Below are positions 1 through 8,929 of a stretch of 64,000 bases of DNA, one piece after another. Source of the DNA: Candidatus Saccharibacteria bacterium CG2_30_41_52 (GTDB lineage Bacteria > Patescibacteriota > Saccharimonadia > Saccharimonadales > Saccharimonadaceae); the NCBI GenBank assembly GCA_001873625.1, contig MNZN01000003.1, positions 1 to 64,000 of the forward strand, read 5' to 3'. A program made the position numbers and the translations under genes. The number at the start of each line of letters is the position of its first letter. Position 1 is the stretch's first letter. The notes beneath the pieces are model-generated. The model did not search any database. It saw nothing but the letters and a program-made list of their open reading frames with translations, and was not told the DNA's origin.

Positions 1-113
1 GCTTGAATGCCGCTATATATAACCATCGTTAGGACGGTCAAAACACTAATGACAATAATAACCACCAATAGTTCGATGATTGTGAAACCATGATTTGATT
101 GTCTATTATTCAT
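1..113 (-). CDS. Prepilin-like protein, N-terminal fragment (3' end outside window)
   Basis: Absent from the ORF track because it runs off the window. Reading the minus strand from the ATG at 113 gives about nine polar residues, then a type IV prepilin signature (GFTIIELLVV) followed by an uninterrupted hydrophobic helix. In the family, a prepilin peptidase cuts after the Gly and methylates the Phe, and the Glu at mature position 5 helps assembly. Upstream on the minus strand lies a TGCTAAAAT extended -10, the same box found before the next prepilin gene. It is the first of at least seven pilin-like genes here. The mature domain cannot be seen, so major or minor pilin cannot be decided. Confidence 0.8.
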   Translation of the reverse strand, partial: MNNRQSNHGFTIIELLVVIIVISVLTVLTMVIYSGIQ

Positions 114-196
114 GCAATTCTAACGCACCCTTTTGTAGGATATTTTAGCACGAGCACAATACTATAAACAACTTGACTATATATCAAAATATATCA

Positions 197-2047
197 TCAG
201 TATCTTATTGCAAAGTTTTCAACGATTGAGGGCTGGATGTTGTTGTGAGCCGATGAAGCGTTGGAAGATGCAATTGCCTGATTAGTGGCGGTAGCATTAT
301 TTATAGTAATTCCTGTTGCCGAAGAACCCGTAGACTGACCTGCTGTTGCCAAACCATAAAAACTACCAGAGGGGGTACTAAAGTTTCCACCCGCAGCAGT
401 ATGTCTGTGGCTAGGGTCGCTTATGCCGTGACTATGTGCGTCCTGTGCATGATTATGGCCTTTTTCGCCACTTTCCGCACCAGTCAAAGTATGAGATTTT
501 TCGCCATATTTTTCACCCAAAGTATCAAATTCAGTATCAGTCGAATTCTTATTTACAGCAACCCGACCGCGAGAATCTGGTAAATTGAATGTCGTTGAAC
601 CATCACCTGCGCCATATGTCGTACCAATAGCAGTGAATAAATCGGCATATGTCGTACGCGAAATTGCTGAGCCATCTTCTAGTAAATACCCGGATGGAGC
701 AGTTGACCAATAACCAGATATTGATGTTGCGATTGGATTTGCATCACCAACACAGAAATAGCTAGCCGATCCAGAGCCACTCCAGCTACTCGATGCATTA
801 TCGTTGTAACATTGAGCTTGCACTTGTAAGTCATAGGTTTCTCCGCCTGTTGAAGTCGAAAAATCAATCGAAGTTCCGCCTATTGCAACCCAGTCCGAAT
901 CATAACCTGATGGCGTAATAATAAAACGATATTGATACCTAGCCGTCGTACCCGACGCACAAGATGCAGCGCCCCACGAATAAGTTGTCACATACCCAGC
1001 GGTCGTTGACGCCGAGACGATAGGATTTGACGGAGTTGTAATTGGACTAATATAATTTCCCTCTGGACCTGTTGCGATCGGGCTTAGCTCATTATTACCT
1101 ACGTAACAACGTGCTTGCGCCTGATAACTGTATTTAACACCTTCGCCACCAGTTGCAACTTGAGTTGCGGTAGTATCGATCGACCACGTCGTATAACCAG
1201 ACCAAGCGCCATTATCAATTCGATTATTTATTTCATATTGAACTGTTCCGACAGTACAAGAAACAGGAATTATCGTAGCATCAATATTACCGCCATTTTG
1301 AGCAACAGTTATATTTGGGGCTGACGGTGCAAATAAATGCGTGTACGTATTTTCTATACCTACAGCTGCATCACCATAAACAGCAGTTACGCTAATATAA
1401 CAACGTGCCTGTGCCTGATATCCATATTTAACGCCTTCACTAACAGCCTGAGAGGCCGTTATTACCTCTGACCAATCCGTAAATCCAGTCCAAGCTCCAT
1501 CATTCGTACGACTATTGATACCGTATTGAACCGTCCCAACAGCACAAGTTACCGGTGCTATTGTGGCAACAATATTACTTCCGTCCAGTGCAACCGTTAT
1601 ATTTGGAGCGTCAGGCACAGATGGAGTTGCTGCAGATGCGGCATCATATGAAGGTGGCAATTCATAACATAACCCCAACCTTGATTCAACTTGATATGCA
1701 TTATATATTGAATTTTTAGTACCTTTTGGATTATAAACCCGAATACAGAATTCTTTGCCACTGATGACTACGTCGATAATATTTCCAGTTTTAGGAGAAA
1801 AGTTTAATTCACTATCCGGACCATTACCAGAATAATAAGCTTTTGCAATCGAGTTGTGTGAAAGTTTGTACAAAAGTTCACTAGAGTTCATGCTCTCAGC
1901 ATCGGCCGATATGCTAGCGTCAATGAGTTTTGTTTGTACGCCTGTATATAAAATAAAAGTTAATGAAGCTAAGACTGCAATAACTATAGTAACTACCAGC
2001 AACTCCGTAATAGTAAAACCACGGACACCAAGTCGATTTATCTTCAT
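197..2047 (-). CDS. Prepilin-like protein fused to a phage tail-collar-like domain
   Basis: 616 aa. Residues about 9-35 are a prepilin signal and helix (GFTITELLVV). The middle (about 140-340) holds two near-identical repeats of about 90 aa starting APNITVA.. and containing GTVQY and YQAQARCY, then a related third unit to about 430; these look like extracellular fibronectin-III or Ig-like beta modules. The C-terminus (about 445-616) resembles the phage Tail_Collar / microcystin-dependent family: a 'PSGYLLEDGSAISRTTYADL' segment, GTTYGAGDGSTTFNLPD, SRGRVAVNKN, then a Gly/His/Ala-rich tail ending ENFAIRY. The usual family reading would be an adhesive fibre tip, here displayed on a pilus. The domain calls are from motif recognition only. 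A TGCTAAAAT box lies just upstream. A minor pilin/adhesin role is inferred. Confidence 0.8.
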   Translation of the reverse strand: MKINRLGVRGFTITELLVVTIVIAVLASLTFILYTGVQTKLIDASISADAESMNSSELLYKLSHNSIAKAYYSGNGPDSELNFSPKTGNIIDVVISGKEFCIRVYNPKGTKNSIYNAYQVESRLGLCYELPPSYDAASAATPSVPDAPNITVALDGSNIVATIAPVTCAVGTVQYGINSRTNDGAWTGFTDWSEVITASQAVSEGVKYGYQAQARCYISVTAVYGDAAVGIENTYTHLFAPSAPNITVAQNGGNIDATIIPVSCTVGTVQYEINNRIDNGAWSGYTTWSIDTTATQVATGGEGVKYSYQAQARCYVGNNELSPIATGPEGNYISPITTPSNPIVSASTTAGYVTTYSWGAASCASGTTARYQYRFIITPSGYDSDWVAIGGTSIDFSTSTGGETYDLQVQAQCYNDNASSSWSGSGSASYFCVGDANPIATSISGYWSTAPSGYLLEDGSAISRTTYADLFTAIGTTYGAGDGSTTFNLPDSRGRVAVNKNSTDTEFDTLGEKYGEKSHTLTGAESGEKGHNHAQDAHSHGISDPSHRHTAAGGNFSTPSGSFYGLATAGQSTGSSATGITINNATATNQAIASSNASSAHNNIQPSIVENFAIRY

Positions 2048-2089
2048 TATTTTTTAAGTGTGTCCTTTTGAATTATTTTAGCACAAGCA

Positions 2090-2869
2090 TTACCTGGCAA
2101 CAATGCGAGTCAATCGAACCCAATCGTCCAAACTCAACGTCTCGGCACGATTGTCAGGGCTAATGCCAGCTCGACCTAAAATCTCTTCAACTTCTGGTTT
2201 TGATAGTTTCAATCCGCCAGACAAACTACTACGAAGTTTTTTGCGTTTTGCCGAAAAACCGGCTTTAACGATACGGAAAAAGTCTGCTTCATTTACATCA
2301 GTCAAAAACGGAGTTTGACGAGTTTTCAAAATAACAACTTGGCTATCAACTTTTGGCGGCGGCGTGAACAAAACGGCTGGAACTTTGTCGCCCAATGTAA
2401 CTTCGGCAAATAATTGTGCGCTGACTGCCAAAATGCTCATTTGGCCTGGTTTTGCTGCCAAACGCTCGGCAACTTCTTTTTGAACCAGCAAAACTGCAAT
2501 CGATGGCTTATTTACATCGGTCATCAATGTCTGCACAATTTTACTTGTAATGTAATAGGGGACATTGGCAACAACTTTGTAACCCACGGGCATTGTTGAT
2601 AAATCAAATTTCAATATATCCCCTGTTATAACTTTTAGATTTTTACCAGGGAATTGCGATGGTAGTTTGCGTGCTAGTTCGCTGTCAAATTCAACAGCCA
2701 CTACCCTGTCTGCACGACGTAAAATCTCACTGGTTAATGTACCTAGACCAGGACCAATTTCTAATACTGTGTCGTTTGAATTAAGTTCAGCACAGTCAAC
2801 AATGTGCGCTAGCGTGTCTCGATCGCGAAGCCAATGTTGCCCAAGTGATTTATCGTTTTGCAACGCCAT
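2090..2869 (-). CDS. rsmA: 16S rRNA (adenine1518-N6/adenine1519-N6)-dimethyltransferase
   Basis: 259 aa, normal RsmA/KsgA length. The SAM-binding motif I (VLEIGPGLGTLT) and the catalytic motif IV NVPYYI (usually NLPYNI) are clear, as is the late FTPPPKVDS loop typical of the family. It dimethylates two adjacent adenosines near the 3' end of 16S rRNA during small-subunit maturation. Its start codon sits 2 nt after the stop of the upstream DUF348/G5 protein on the same strand, so the two are probably co-transcribed, an arrangement also common in Gram-positive bacteria (yabE near ksgA). Nothing unusual apart from the Val in motif IV. Confidence 0.96.
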   Translation of the reverse strand: MALQNDKSLGQHWLRDRDTLAHIVDCAELNSNDTVLEIGPGLGTLTSEILRRADRVVAVEFDSELARKLPSQFPGKNLKVITGDILKFDLSTMPVGYKVVANVPYYITSKIVQTLMTDVNKPSIAVLLVQKEVAERLAAKPGQMSILAVSAQLFAEVTLGDKVPAVLFTPPPKVDSQVVILKTRQTPFLTDVNEADFFRIVKAGFSAKRKKLRSSLSGGLKLSKPEVEEILGRAGISPDNRAETLSLDDWVRLTRIVAR

Positions 2870-2871
2870 TA

Positions 2872-4146
2872 TCAGTGGCTCGCCAAAACGTTATATGCAT
2901 ATTGCACACGTTGGCCTTCCATACAAATACCGCAACGTTCAAATTGATTCTGGAAAATATATGTAGCTTGGTCTACTGAGTTTGTAGACTTGATAGCATC
3001 ACGAACGCCCGCATAACCACCGTTTAACTCGCTCATCAAAAAGCTTAGTTGGGTATAGATATTATTTGGGTTTGGCATACTGTATAGTTTTGCTCTTCGT
3101 CCATCAGTCCACTGAGCCAAACCATCACCGGTTGTATTAAAATGATGTTCTTGCATCAAATTTCCCATAATACCAGCCGTTTGATTTCGAGTAAAACCGT
3201 TGGCAATCAAGAAATTCCATGTAATTGTTTCATTTTCGCCTGGAGTTGTATAATCTCCTTTTGCACCAATAACCTGAACTTGTTTTACAGGTTGTTTAGT
3301 CGTAATGCTGACGATTTCGGTTCGCTTTACCTCTGCACCGTCTTGAATTGTTACTTCATATGACACACTGCGTGAACCTTTTACGCCGACTGTCTTAACT
3401 AACAAATAACCAACTTCTCTATCGGCATCTTTGATTTTTTCAACTTCAAATTCGATTGGTTCATCAACTGTGATTGTCTGCTTGCCTTCACGCCATACTC
3501 GAACAGCCAGCCCTTCGGTAATTTTCGTATCTAGTCCTAATGATACGCGATCGCTAGCGGCTAATTTGATACCCTTTTCTGCCAACATGCCGGCAATCGT
3601 TCTGGATTGAGTACGAACAATAGCAGTTTTGCCGTACAAAGTGAATGCAAATGGCGTCGCACGTGTAACAGTTAGTTGTAGCCCGGCTCCATCGGCAATA
3701 ATATCAGTCGTTCGCTCTAATACAGTTGTGTCTTCATCATATAATTTAATGCCAACACTACTGGTAATTTGTTGAGCTGTTTGATATGGCGTAATAGCCT
3801 TAGACCTAGTGTTGCCATCAACAATAATGACCGGTCTGGCACGATAAATATTTATTTGATAGTCAGTTGCAACAAGTTTATCTGTAACAGCCGGTTCAAC
3901 GGCATCTTTACTGTCAATTACAATACCAGCATCTTTTAGCGCATCACCTATATTAGCGGATTGGGTCAAAATAACCTTTTCAGTTCCACGATCGTGAATA
4001 GTAATTAGTCGTCCACTCTTTGGAGTGTTATTGTTGGCGGCACTCGTCACCCCTGAAATAGCAATAACAGCCATGACTATCAAAAACAGCACAGACAAAA
4101 CTAGCGCGCCAAATGGCGTGGCTGATTTACGTATTAAACTATTCAT
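2872..4146 (-). CDS. DUF348/G5 cell-wall protein with C-terminal phage-lysozyme-like domain
   Basis: 424 aa. A membrane-anchor or signal segment (ALVLSVLFLIVMAVIAISG) is followed by three DUF348-type repeats (about 45-215), a G5-like domain (about 220-300) and a C-terminal domain of about 110 aa beginning WNFLIANGFTRNQTAGIMGN with GLAQWTDGRR, which matches the tail-associated lysozyme type (Phage_lysozyme2) and contains a probable catalytic Glu in 'QEHHF'. This is the Rpf/YabE architecture with a different hydrolase head. It probably cuts or remodels peptidoglycan outside the cell. TATAAT at 4169-4164 gives a leader of about 15 nt. The gene leads directly into rsmA. The exact bond cleaved cannot be told from sequence. 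Confidence 0.85.
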   Translation of the reverse strand: MNSLIRKSATPFGALVLSVLFLIVMAVIAISGVTSAANNNTPKSGRLITIHDRGTEKVILTQSANIGDALKDAGIVIDSKDAVEPAVTDKLVATDYQINIYRARPVIIVDGNTRSKAITPYQTAQQITSSVGIKLYDEDTTVLERTTDIIADGAGLQLTVTRATPFAFTLYGKTAIVRTQSRTIAGMLAEKGIKLAASDRVSLGLDTKITEGLAVRVWREGKQTITVDEPIEFEVEKIKDADREVGYLLVKTVGVKGSRSVSYEVTIQDGAEVKRTEIVSITTKQPVKQVQVIGAKGDYTTPGENETITWNFLIANGFTRNQTAGIMGNLMQEHHFNTTGDGLAQWTDGRRAKLYSMPNPNNIYTQLSFLMSELNGGYAGVRDAIKSTNSVDQATYIFQNQFERCGICMEGQRVQYAYNVLASH

Positions 4147-4232
4147 TTGTTCGTGTGACTCGCATTATACCCCACAAAATGATTGATATAATTATAGCAA
4201 ATAATAGTTACGTTAGCTAATGTAATTAGCTA

Positions 4233-6338
4233 TTAAATTTTCTTTAGACGAGCATATTCGGCATTAAGTTTTTTAGTAGTACCGTTATCAAACTTTATCG
4301 TTATCGCCAAACCATCAACCTCAACTATTTCGCCATTCCCAAATGTCGCTGATTGCACATGTTCGCCGATTATAAATAGTTCATCACTATAAAATTCCTG
4401 TTCGGGGACAATTCGTGGTTCAGCTGGCGATGATAATGCAACTTGATCACCAATATCAGCAATAAATCGCGACATTGGATTATAACTACGTTGCCCAAAT
4501 TGCATACGATTTTGTGCATAGGTCAGATGGAGTTCTTCGCGGGCTCTGGTCATACCCACATATGCCAAACGTCGCTCTTCTTCTAGTTCAGCCAATCCAG
4601 CTTCGTAAACTCTGGCATGCGGCAAAATCCCCTCTTCCATGCCTACAATAAATACTACAGGAAATTCCAAACCTTTTGCAGCATGCAATGTCATAAGTGT
4701 AACTTTTTGACCGTCAATACTGTTATCAGCACTAGACATTAACGCAACTTCTTCTAGAAAATCAGGTAATGATGCAAAAGTTTGCGCATCAGACAACAAT
4801 GACCCAATATTTTCTTCACGGTCCTCTACCTGAGGTGTGCCGTCTTTGATGTAATCCATATACCCAGTTAACGACAATATCTTTTCAATTAGTTCAATCG
4901 GACTGTATGTATCAATCATTGATTGCACAATTCGCAATTTTTCGCCCAGTGTCAACAAAGCACTTTTTGCTCTAGCAGTAATTGTGCTGGTTTGATTGAC
5001 GTTAGCCAAAGCCGTAATTATATCCATATCGTTTTCAGATTGCCAAATTAAGAATTTCTCTAAACTCATAGCACCAACGCCACGAACTGGAACATTGACG
5101 ATACGACTAAAACTCATGCGGTCTTGAGGCTGATAAATTAGTCGCAAATATGCAATTATATCTTTGATTTCTTTGCGATCATAAAACCTAACGCCGCCAA
5201 CAATTTGGTAAGGAATATGTAATTGCAAAAATGACCGTTCCAAAGTGTAACTTTGAGCATTCGTACGATACAAAACTGCAAAATCACCAAATTTTCTAGC
5301 ACCCATGGCTACATGTGACGCAACGCGTTCTGCAACTAACCTAGCCTCTTCGGACTCATCAAACAATTCGTGAACTTGCACAGGCGCACCTGGACCTGCC
5401 GCCGTCCATAGTTTTTTGTCGGTACGATGAATGTTTTTTGTGATTACACTACTGGCAGCATCCAAAATGTTGCCTGTACTGCGATAGTTCTGTTCAAGTT
5501 TGATGACTTTCGTACCCTTAAAATCACGTTCGAAATTCAATATATTCGTAAAATCTGCGCCCCTCCACGAATAAATCGATTGCCAGTCGTCGCCAACTAC
5601 ACATATATTACGACTGTCATTAACTAATAATTTAATAATGTTATATTGAGCCGCGTTTGTGTCCTGATACTCGTCAATTAGAATATGTTTGAATTTAGTT
5701 TGCCATTTTGTGCGGACTGCAGGCACATCGCGCAGCAACCGTACTGCCTCTAATAACAAGTCGTCAAAATCAAGCGCGCCAGCATTTTTGCGAAGTAATT
5801 CGTATTTTTTGTAAATCTTGGCAATGTTTTTTTGATAAGGAAATTGAGCGGTTGATTCGTACTCATCAGGCCCAACCATCTCATTTTTTGCACTAGATAT
5901 TAAACCGCTGACTGTCTTGGCTTTTATCTCATTATCGCCAATTTGCAATTGTTTCATGGCTTGTTTAATCAGACCTTGCCTATCGTCCTCGTCATAAATA
6001 ACAAAATTACGCGGCAAACCGATAGCCTCGCCTTCTATTCGCAGTAAACGGACGCAAATTCCGTGAAAAGTTCCCATCCACGGCATAAAACCACGGTTTT
6101 CACTATTTTGTCCCAACAATAATCCTAACCGTTCCCGCATTTCGCGAGCAGCTTTATTAGTGAATGTCACAGCCAAAATATTATCAGGCCAAATCGATTC
6201 ATGTGCAATCAAATACGCGATTCGGTGAGTTAGCGTTTTTGTTTTGCCACTTCCGGCACCAGCCAAAATAAGTAGCGGCCCAGACGTTGTCTGCACCGCT
6301 TCACTTTGCGCCGGGTTTAGCCCATCAAGTAAATCCAT
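4233..6338 (-). CDS. pcrA: UvrD/PcrA-family superfamily 1 DNA helicase
   Basis: 701 aa. The N-terminus has the Q-motif (LNPAQSEAV) and Walker A (LAGAGSGKT). Motif II DEYQDTN, motif III VGDDWQSIYSWRGA, motif IV QNYRST, motif V TLHAAKGLEF and motif VI VGMTRAREEL all appear in order. The C-terminal 60 residues form a small Tudor-like domain as in PcrA/UvrD (FGNGEIVEVDGLAITIKFDNG). It unwinds DNA 3' to 5' in repair and clears replication obstacles. The minus-strand TATAAT lies about 8 nt before the ATG, suggesting a nearly leaderless message. The pcrA versus uvrD name is a family-level choice. Confidence 0.95.
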   Translation of the reverse strand: MDLLDGLNPAQSEAVQTTSGPLLILAGAGSGKTKTLTHRIAYLIAHESIWPDNILAVTFTNKAAREMRERLGLLLGQNSENRGFMPWMGTFHGICVRLLRIEGEAIGLPRNFVIYDEDDRQGLIKQAMKQLQIGDNEIKAKTVSGLISSAKNEMVGPDEYESTAQFPYQKNIAKIYKKYELLRKNAGALDFDDLLLEAVRLLRDVPAVRTKWQTKFKHILIDEYQDTNAAQYNIIKLLVNDSRNICVVGDDWQSIYSWRGADFTNILNFERDFKGTKVIKLEQNYRSTGNILDAASSVITKNIHRTDKKLWTAAGPGAPVQVHELFDESEEARLVAERVASHVAMGARKFGDFAVLYRTNAQSYTLERSFLQLHIPYQIVGGVRFYDRKEIKDIIAYLRLIYQPQDRMSFSRIVNVPVRGVGAMSLEKFLIWQSENDMDIITALANVNQTSTITARAKSALLTLGEKLRIVQSMIDTYSPIELIEKILSLTGYMDYIKDGTPQVEDREENIGSLLSDAQTFASLPDFLEEVALMSSADNSIDGQKVTLMTLHAAKGLEFPVVFIVGMEEGILPHARVYEAGLAELEEERRLAYVGMTRAREELHLTYAQNRMQFGQRSYNPMSRFIADIGDQVALSSPAEPRIVPEQEFYSDELFIIGEHVQSATFGNGEIVEVDGLAITIKFDNGTTKKLNAEYARLKKI

Positions 6339-6366
6339 TACTATCTATTATAGACTAAAAAACAGA

Positions 6367-7482
6367 TTATAGGCTAGGTAATACAAAGAAATACACAACG
6401 GCGCCAGCACCGGCACCAACAACTAGCAAAATAACTATCCAAAGTACCCATAGCCAACTCGATTTTTTATTAGATGGAGTCACCAAAGCTTTGTGATAAG
6501 CATCGGTATCATAAATCGCACCAGTGGTTTGATCGCCAGAACTTGGTTGTTCGGTATATTGTTGAGAAATTGAATTTGAAGTAGTTGATTGATTATCCGC
6601 CACTGTTATAGTAGGCGCAACTGGAGCAGCAACAACAGGTTCAGCTACTAGAACAGATGCTGCTTCGACAGGTCCTGCGGCAGGCGTAGCAACAGCTTCG
6701 ACTGCGGCCAGCTGTTCAACTGATTCGCCTGATTCAATAGACAACAAATCTTCTGAAAGTTCAGCTGGGAATGGTGTGGCTGGAACAACCGTTGCAATAC
6801 CTTCGGTTGATAACGAAGAACTGTCTAGCGTTGGCAAATCAGCAGTTGGTTCGGGTTGTACGGTAGCTGCCGTCGAACCATCTGAGAATGCACCCAATGG
6901 GCGTTTTTCAACTTTAGTACCAGATATGAATGGCGAGTCAAGCGATTCGCTGACTGATTGATTCATCGTATTTGTAATTTCATTATTAATCTGATCAATA
7001 TCAGCATCTTCATTATCTTCAACAACTGGTTCGACTGTTAATTTTTCTGGGTTTTCATTCAAATCGAGACCCTTAAAATCAATTGGATCTGGCCAATCGT
7101 TCTTTTGAGCTATAGCTGGTGTTTCAACTGGCTCGGGCGCAGGCTCAACGGGCGCTGAAACAATCGGAGCCACAGGTGCGATTGTCGCACCTTCCCTAGA
7201 AACACGTTCAGGGGCAGCAACAGCAACTCTAGTACTCGATGATGGCGGAACAACATCCATGAAACGTCCGGTGCTGCGCCTAGCAACCATTGGAGATGCA
7301 ATTGAAGGTGTTACAACAACAGCGGCAGGCTGCGATGTAGTTGAAGCTGTAATTAAATCTTCGGGAGAACCAGGTTCAAGTTCTAATGTTTTTTCTGGCA
7401 AATCATTATTAGTTGCAACAGGAGCACTCGTAATTAATGAGTTCACTGCTCGGTCTAGTTCATCAAAATCAAGATCTCTCAT
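6367..7482 (-). CDS. Pro/Ala/Val-rich acidic protein with C-terminal membrane anchor, unknown function
   Basis: 371 aa, not recognised. The first 30 residues are acidic (MRDLDFDELDRAVNSLI), followed by about 290 residues of low complexity rich in Ala, Val, Pro, Glu and Thr, with many VAAPVAP-like strings. The end has basic residues NKKSSW and a single hydrophobic helix (LWVLWIVILLVVGAGAGAVV), so it is probably tail-anchored with the bulk in the cytoplasm. It starts 15 nt after tpiA with a GGGGTGG ribosome-binding site, and uvrD follows, so a tpiA-orf-uvrD operon is possible. The domain-free body may be a spacer or scaffold; no function is claimed. Confidence 0.75.
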   Translation of the reverse strand: MRDLDFDELDRAVNSLITSAPVATNNDLPEKTLELEPGSPEDLITASTTSQPAAVVVTPSIASPMVARRSTGRFMDVVPPSSSTRVAVAAPERVSREGATIAPVAPIVSAPVEPAPEPVETPAIAQKNDWPDPIDFKGLDLNENPEKLTVEPVVEDNEDADIDQINNEITNTMNQSVSESLDSPFISGTKVEKRPLGAFSDGSTAATVQPEPTADLPTLDSSSLSTEGIATVVPATPFPAELSEDLLSIESGESVEQLAAVEAVATPAAGPVEAASVLVAEPVVAAPVAPTITVADNQSTTSNSISQQYTEQPSSGDQTTGAIYDTDAYHKALVTPSNKKSSWLWVLWIVILLVVGAGAGAVVYFFVLPSL

Positions 7483-7497
7483 ATATTTATTCCACCC

Positions 7498-8283
7498 CTA
7501 CTCTTTTTTAGTTTCCGCTGAACTTTTATGTGCTTTTTCTATTATTTCATTAAATGCACGTGCGTCCAAACTTGATCCACCGATTAACAAACCGTCGATA
7601 CCCGGAATCGCAAAATACGCTGCTGCACTATCAGGAGTCACACTACCACCATAAAGAATCTGAATTGATTCGGCTGCTGCCGCCCCATACAAATGCTCAA
7701 TTTGTCGGCGAATCATGCCGACAACCTTAGTTACATCGTCAGGATTAGCATTCTGTCCATCACCAATCGCCCAAACTGGTTCATAAGCAATAATTACCTG
7801 GTCTAGTTCTTCGCTAGTAATGTTAGATAGACCACCAATCAATTGATCATGTAGCACATCATGGGTTTCATTATTTGCTCGTTCCCAAGCAGTTTCACCA
7901 ATACATAAAATTGGGCGAATATGATTGCGGATTGCTGCTGCGACCTTGTTGCGGACCTCTTTGTCGGTTTCATTAAAAATATGTCGGCGCTCTGAATGAC
8001 CGACTAGACCAAATTGGACAATACCACGTAATTGAGTAGCCGACACTTCACCAGTGAAAAACCCATGATCGCGCCAATAAAAGTTTTGAGCCGCTAGTTT
8101 AAACTGTCGTAAATTAACCTGCAGGCTAAGTGATTGTAGTGTTAAGACGGTTGGGGCCAAGACGACTTCGACATCTCGATGTACCTTGACCAATTTCGAC
8201 AATTGATACAAATACAAACTAGCCTCATGAACATCGAGGTTCATCTTCCAGTTACCCACTATTATCTTTTTGTCGTGCGCCAT
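7498..8283 (-). CDS. tpiA: Triosephosphate isomerase
   Basis: 261 aa. All catalytic signatures of the TIM barrel are present: GNWKMN (Lys), VGHSERR (His electrophile), AYEPVWAIGDG (catalytic Glu) and the phosphate-binding YGGSVTPD and LIGGSSLD. It interconverts glyceraldehyde-3-phosphate and dihydroxyacetone phosphate in glycolysis. With the phosphoketolase at 16.7 kb and GalT at 49.5 kb this is one of few sugar-metabolism genes in the window. A TATAAT box precedes the ATG by about 13 nt on the minus strand. Confidence 0.97.
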   Translation of the reverse strand: MAHDKKIIVGNWKMNLDVHEASLYLYQLSKLVKVHRDVEVVLAPTVLTLQSLSLQVNLRQFKLAAQNFYWRDHGFFTGEVSATQLRGIVQFGLVGHSERRHIFNETDKEVRNKVAAAIRNHIRPILCIGETAWERANNETHDVLHDQLIGGLSNITSEELDQVIIAYEPVWAIGDGQNANPDDVTKVVGMIRRQIEHLYGAAAAESIQILYGGSVTPDSAAAYFAIPGIDGLLIGGSSLDARAFNEIIEKAHKSSAETKKE

Positions 8284-8447
8284 CTTTGAAACCTATTATA
8301 TATCACTTATGTTTATTGTTTTTAGTTTACTCTAATTACAACAGAACGTCTAGTGATGTATGTCAGACTACGCGAACCTTGATTGTGTCGCTTGAGCCGA
8401 CTACGCCATGATACCTGCCGCTAACAATAACAACGGTTAAAAAAATA

Positions 8448-8490
8448 CCAAAGAAAAAACCCCAGCACAAGGCTGAGGCTGTTTCTTTGG
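8448..8490 (-). terminator. CCA-anchored terminator of tRNA-Glu
   Basis: On the minus strand CCAAAGAAA...TTTCTTTGG encloses an inner stem (CAGCCTCAGC against GCTGGGG) and a T-run. The left arm begins with the encoded CCA of tRNA-Glu, as in the other tRNA loci of this window. Confidence 0.8.
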
Positions 8491-8562
8491 TGATCTCACC
8501 GGGAATTGAACCCGGATTGCCAGGATGAAAACCTGGTGTCCTAACCGTTAGACGATGAGACC
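8488..8562 (-). tRNA. tRNA-Glu (TTC)
   Basis: The minus strand folds as a cloverleaf: acceptor GGTCTCA / TGAGATC, anticodon loop TTTTCAT with anticodon TTC, T-arm GGGTTCAATTCCC, discriminator A and encoded CCA (8488-8490). The promoter is not directly upstream: a pseudo-tRNA-Glu 5' piece with an inserted module (8608-8751) lies between the nearest clear -10 (TACAAT, 8777-8772) and this gene, so the tRNA may be processed from a longer transcript. Confidence 0.96.
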
Positions 8563-8607
8563 GTATATTGTTGTGATGTACTCTTGCATAGATTCATAGC
8601 CTGTTGT

Positions 8608-8732
8608 TACTGCAGGACAGCCTTGGTGCCCTGCCACCCGTCGATTCCTTTGGAATCGCGGTCGGCCCTGACTCAGTCGGTGACGTTCGTCATCCGGCTT
8701 CCGTCCTTGCGAACTGCAGACTTGCAGTTCTC
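8608..8732 (-). repeat. tRNA-linked module, Glu copy (upstream, in D-arm copy)
   Basis: Minus strand: begins GAGAACTGCAAGTCTGCAG (hairpin), then CGCAAGG, CGGAAGCCGG, ATGACGAACGTCACCGACTG, diverging after GAGTCAGGGCC into a CGATTCC-AAA-GGAATCG hairpin and another stem-loop. The first 70 nt are nearly the same as the Pro copy at 42854, with co-varying hairpin arms. It interrupts a tRNA-Glu 5' half after GGT. Confidence 0.75.
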
Positions 8733-8751
8733 ACCGTTAAACGATGAAACC
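8733..8751 (-). pseudogene. Truncated tRNA-Glu 5' half
   Basis: Minus strand GGTTTCATCGTTTAACGGT differs from the first 19 nt of the real tRNA-Glu (GGTCTCATCGTCTAACGGT) by two transitions. The copy stops in the D-loop, where the conserved module starts. Confidence 0.75.
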
Positions 8752-8771
8752 TTGGCGTGAATTACCAAACG

Positions 8772-8777
8772 ATTGTA
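8772..8777 (-). promoter_or_regulatory. Probable -10 box of the tRNA-Glu transcript
   Basis: TACAAT on the minus strand, about 20 nt before the pseudo-tRNA half. No equally good box lies between it and tRNA-Glu. Confidence 0.45.
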
Positions 8778-8846
8778 ACAAAAAAGACCGGTTTTGACTA
8801 GTGGTTATATCTGAGGTTGTTTTGTATTATAAATTGTAGGTGATAA

Positions 8847-8873
8847 TTGACATATAGTCTAATTTATTATAAA
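8847..8873 (+). promoter_or_regulatory. Promoter of the 8.9-kb membrane protein gene
   Basis: TTGACA at 8847-8852, followed by an AT-rich -10 region (TATAAA / TAAATT, spacer 15-17). It lies about 55 nt before the likely start at 8930. Confidence 0.55.
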
Positions 8874-8929
8874 TTATTTACATCAGTAAAACGCTGTGAA
8901 GCGAACGAGTGGGAGAGGAATTATATTAT

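Noticed and set aside
401-583. Small plus-strand ORFs inside the 616-aa prepilin and other long genes
   Set aside because: They are shadows of well-supported genes in other frames, with no ribosome-binding site or recognisable protein.
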